From Irineochytrium annulatum (lineage: Eukaryota; Chytridiomycota; Chytridiomycetes; Chytridiales; Chytridiaceae), in assembly GCA_027600665.1 (NCBI GenBank), contig JADGJL010000081.1, forward strand, positions 1 through 46,917: a stretch of DNA of 46,917 nucleotides, in the 5' to 3' direction. A program made the translations under genes and the position numbers. Below the pieces are notes generated by a model. It ran no database searches and was not told the origin of the DNA. It saw nothing but the letters and a program-made list of their open reading frames with translations. This document shows positions 44,545 through 46,917 of the stretch, piece by piece (position 1 is the stretch's first letter; each line of letters begins with the position of its first letter).

Positions 44545-46009
44545 GATGATCGACGAGGACGCGGACTGGGGACGGGACAGGATGCGAAGAGACAGGAAAC
44601 GTCGCGCTGCCTTTTGTTTGCCGTTTCGGCCGTTTTGCCTGGCCAAGGGGCCAAGAGTTACAGTCGTTTTGGACCAATTACTCTATATGAATGCGTAGCA
44701 TAAAAGCGCGAATGCCTGTCTGGCAACACAGCTCGATGGCAGCCGCAGGGAACAGGCAGTTGAAACGCGTCGCTGATTGCTGCAGGCGCATAGTATCACT
44801 GCGCTCGCTAGCATTCATTGAACGTCTTTCTTGGTGGGGATTTCCGCGGAGTATTACTATTCAATGTTAAAATCACAAAAAAACAATTCGTCCGCTAGGC
44901 CGTGCTGTCCATCACAAAGCTCGGGATCATTTCGTCAGCTGTCGTCGAGTCAGTCAGTTTTAATAATGCGCCATCTGTTCCCTGCCCTCTTCTCTACGAA
45001 GTTATTGAGCTTAGCTTGGAATAAAAAAACAAGGAATAAAAAAAACAAGGAAAATTCCTCTTGCCAGAACGTTCCGCGACTCAATATTTTCACGGACCTC
45101 GGCGCATCCGCTGGAAGGGCGTCGGTGACGCCCGGGCGTGATTAGCAGGGGGAGACGTGGAAGCTATCTCCTCATGAAGGCTGATTGAAACCCATGCTCG
45201 CATCTGACTACAGTCCGTATCAGCTTAATGCGAACCAAACACCGGGCTGCCAACACTTTGCCGCCGATTTCCGGAATAAACTTAATTTTGTTCAGATCGG
45301 TCGCAGCAGGGGCGCTCGTGTATCGTGTAGTGCACCTGGTGGCTTGTGAGCGGAGTCCAAATCCGTCGTTAGCCGATTGTGGACGTAATCGGCCAAGTTG
45401 AAGTGCGGTGTCGACGCAACACCCACGAGTCCTCGCCTAAACTGCCTTCCTTCTCATTTCCTGGGATTTCTCGCGAAGTTTCTTCGCCTTGCCAGTTGCT
45501 TCCCTCTAGACCGTAGAGGTACGCAGTGCTCGCCAGGTTCTCCATTGCACACAGTTTATCCGCTAGGACCCTCGTCACATCTACATCTACGCGGCCGGTG
45601 AATTTAAAGCGGCCCTGCATGCACACTAAATTGTTGCTCCAACAAAAAGAGTTGGTCGAAGCTTTATTTATCGTTCGGTGGTGAAGGAAAATGTCGCAAG
45701 GATGTGTGACTTCTTGCTGAATTGGTAAAGAAAAGAGGATGGAAGCACGCGGTGGGTCGACCGCACAGCTAGGATAACAAGGATGGACCCACTGTCGACC
45801 AATGGTTGCTGGCCAGAAGCCCCCGAACAGCATGCTTGATGGCGCTGAGACGCTGATTGAGACCGGAATGTTGCCGCCACAGTTTCAACAGGTGTGGTCA
45901 CCAAGCCCAGTGACGCGATGGGCTACACTGAAGCCTTTTAAAGGCCGCCATACTTACACATCCCAACTACTCTTTCATTCCCACACTCAGCCAGCACTTC
46001 AACCGCAAA
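44545..46009. other. Intergenic region
   Basis: This 1465-bp region holds the HEM1 promoter on the left and the secreted-protein promoter on the right. A minus-strand frame with an ATG at 45620 (84 codons to 45369, charged, MQGRFKFTGRVDVDV) reads plausibly but has no recognisable domain and is not called. An A-rich stretch lies at 45020-45055. No repeat or RNA gene is seen. Confidence 0.45.
45934..45944 (+). promoter_or_regulatory. TATA-like element upstream of the secreted-protein gene
   Basis: CCTTTTAAAGG lies about 65-75 bp before the ATG at 46010, followed by a pyrimidine-rich leader with CA-rich start-site-like sequence (CACACTCAG). The position fits a fungal TATA-type core promoter. 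This is inference from position and sequence only. Confidence 0.35.
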
Positions 46010-46567
46010 ATGTTCACCTCGCTTTTCCTCATCGCCTCCGCGACCGCGGCCATGGCTCTTCCCGCCGCCTCCCCCGTCGCAGCCACTGGCCTCGCCACCG
46101 TCACGGGCACGTTCAAGTCCGGCTACATGCCCGGCGGCTGGTGCAGCGCCGCCGGCCAGCTCACGACCCAGCTTTCGATGATCGTCCAGGTCAGCGCGAC
46201 GAACGTGCCAGCCAACACGGCCTGCCCCTCCACGTTCGCGCACCTCCCCATGGCCGAGTGCGGCCTCCCGACCTTCGCCGTGTCCGTCACGCAGAACGGC
46301 GCGCCCGTGCAGATCGTGAGCTACAACGGCGTCGGCAGCGTCGTGGCAGGCAACATGTTCATGATGACCCTCAAGGACGACAACCCGTACTACGGCGGCA
46401 CGCTCGTGATGGCCATCCCGTGCAGCTACACGGGGGCCACCACGCCGGCTCAGGCGGGTGCCGGCGTGACGTTCAGCTACACGGTCGCCAACCCGAGCAT
46501 TCAGGTCCAGCTCACGGATGGGACCACGGTGCCAGGGACGTTCGCCATCAGCCCTGCATCGAACTGA
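46010..46567 (+). CDS. Small secreted protein, family unrecognised
   Basis: A single exon of 185 residues starts MFTSLFLIASATAAMALPA, a clear signal peptide with cleavage likely near residues 16-21. The mature part is rich in Gly, Ala, Val and Thr with beta-type alternation. It has four cysteines (GGWCSAAG, NTACPSTF, AECGLP, IPCSYTG), which suggests two disulfides in a compact beta fold. The sequence is strongly C-biased at third codon positions, typical of a highly expressed gene. A TATA-like element and a C/T-rich leader precede it. It could be a wall-associated or effector-like protein. No catalytic motif is visible. Confidence 0.75.
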   Translation: MFTSLFLIASATAAMALPAASPVAATGLATVTGTFKSGYMPGGWCSAAGQLTTQLSMIVQVSATNVPANTACPSTFAHLPMAECGLPTFAVSVTQNGAPVQIVSYNGVGSVVAGNMFMMTLKDDNPYYGGTLVMAIPCSYTGATTPAQAGAGVTFSYTVANPSIQVQLTDGTTVPGTFAISPASN

Positions 46568-46917
46568 GGGAGTTCGTTCCCTTGGGTCCATCCTATCCCC
46601 GTTTACATCGCTTTGGCGTTGCTCTCGACGTATTGTATCTCACTTCTTTTTCCGCTTATCCCTTTTTGATATACCGCGTTTTCTTTGTCCTTCTGCTACG
46701 ATAGACCTTTTGTCCTTTGTCTGCTCACCTTTAACTGCTTGCTTCATACCCTCCAATTGTAGTCTTTCCACATCTTTGTAAGTCGCTCCTCGGTTCTTTT
46801 CATGCAAATTACACCTTTTACCCTTGCTCACACCTCTGTTATACCTTTGATCCCTTCCGTTCTTTTTCCCATTAAAATTGAAAATTTCTCACACTTATAC
46901 CCCCCTCTTCCCCCGCC
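46568..46917. other. 3' region of the secreted-protein gene
   Basis: This 350-bp region is strongly pyrimidine-rich on the plus strand (runs of CTTT and TCCTT) with ATTAAAATTG near 46872 that could act in polyadenylation. No gene is seen before the window ends. Confidence 0.45.

Noticed and set aside
1..46917. CRISPR arrays, bacterial operons, rRNA or tRNA genes
   Set aside because: No spaced direct repeats, ribosome-binding sites, rRNA-like sequence or convincing tRNA A/B boxes were seen. The gene structures are eukaryotic.

Overview
The window looks like nuclear DNA from a fungus, probably an early-diverging zoosporic (chytrid-like) lineage. The fungal call rests on a Zn2Cys6 transcription factor with a fungal-type regulatory domain, a DUF2408-like protein and fungal-type HEM1, DPH7 and indoleamine 2,3-dioxygenase genes. 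The chytrid suggestion is weaker. It rests on the mix with a plant-style LRR membrane protein and a MATH-BTB adaptor. Introns are very short (38 to 75 nt), mostly GT-AG, many with a CTAAC-like branch site. I rebuilt exon structures by hand by matching splice phase and protein homology. Start codons are ATG unless stated.

Layout. 1-474 (-): 5' end of an unrecognised gene. 819-3043 (-): MATH-BTB protein. 3568-6816 and 7780-11052 (+): tandem pair of M1 aminopeptidases. 11281-12988 (+): LRR single-pass membrane protein. 13389-15277 (-): DUF2408-like repeat protein. 15544-16679 (-): TauD-like dioxygenase. 17444-18019 (-): pseudogene lying head-to-head with DPH7 (18037-19547, +). 19904-20785 (-): zinc-finger protein. 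21291-22312 (-): seven-helix membrane protein. 22554-25614 (-): Zn2Cys6 regulator. 26772-30265 (+): RhoGEF. 30987-32034 (+): intron-containing gene made of a Ty3/gypsy reverse-transcriptase-like domain with a destroyed catalytic motif. 32352-32909 (-): small coiled-coil protein. 33963-35626 (-): indoleamine 2,3-dioxygenase. 37229-40886 (-): SFI1-like centrin-binding repeat protein. 42744-44544 (-): 5-aminolevulinate synthase. 46010-46567 (+): secreted protein.

There is no operon-like logic. These are independent genes for housekeeping (heme synthesis, tryptophan catabolism toward NAD, diphthamide synthesis, peptide turnover), cytoskeleton or spindle-pole function, and regulation. The longer spacers (36-37 kb, 41-42.5 kb, 44.5-46 kb) hold only coding-like relics.

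The two most unusual things are the apparently domesticated, catalytically disabled retrotransposon RT gene, and the SFI1-like gene. In the latter, a three-exon block is repeated. Between successive blocks the reading frame stays open only if a 2-nt microexon (or an equivalent nested intron) is included, and this recurs three times at the same place.
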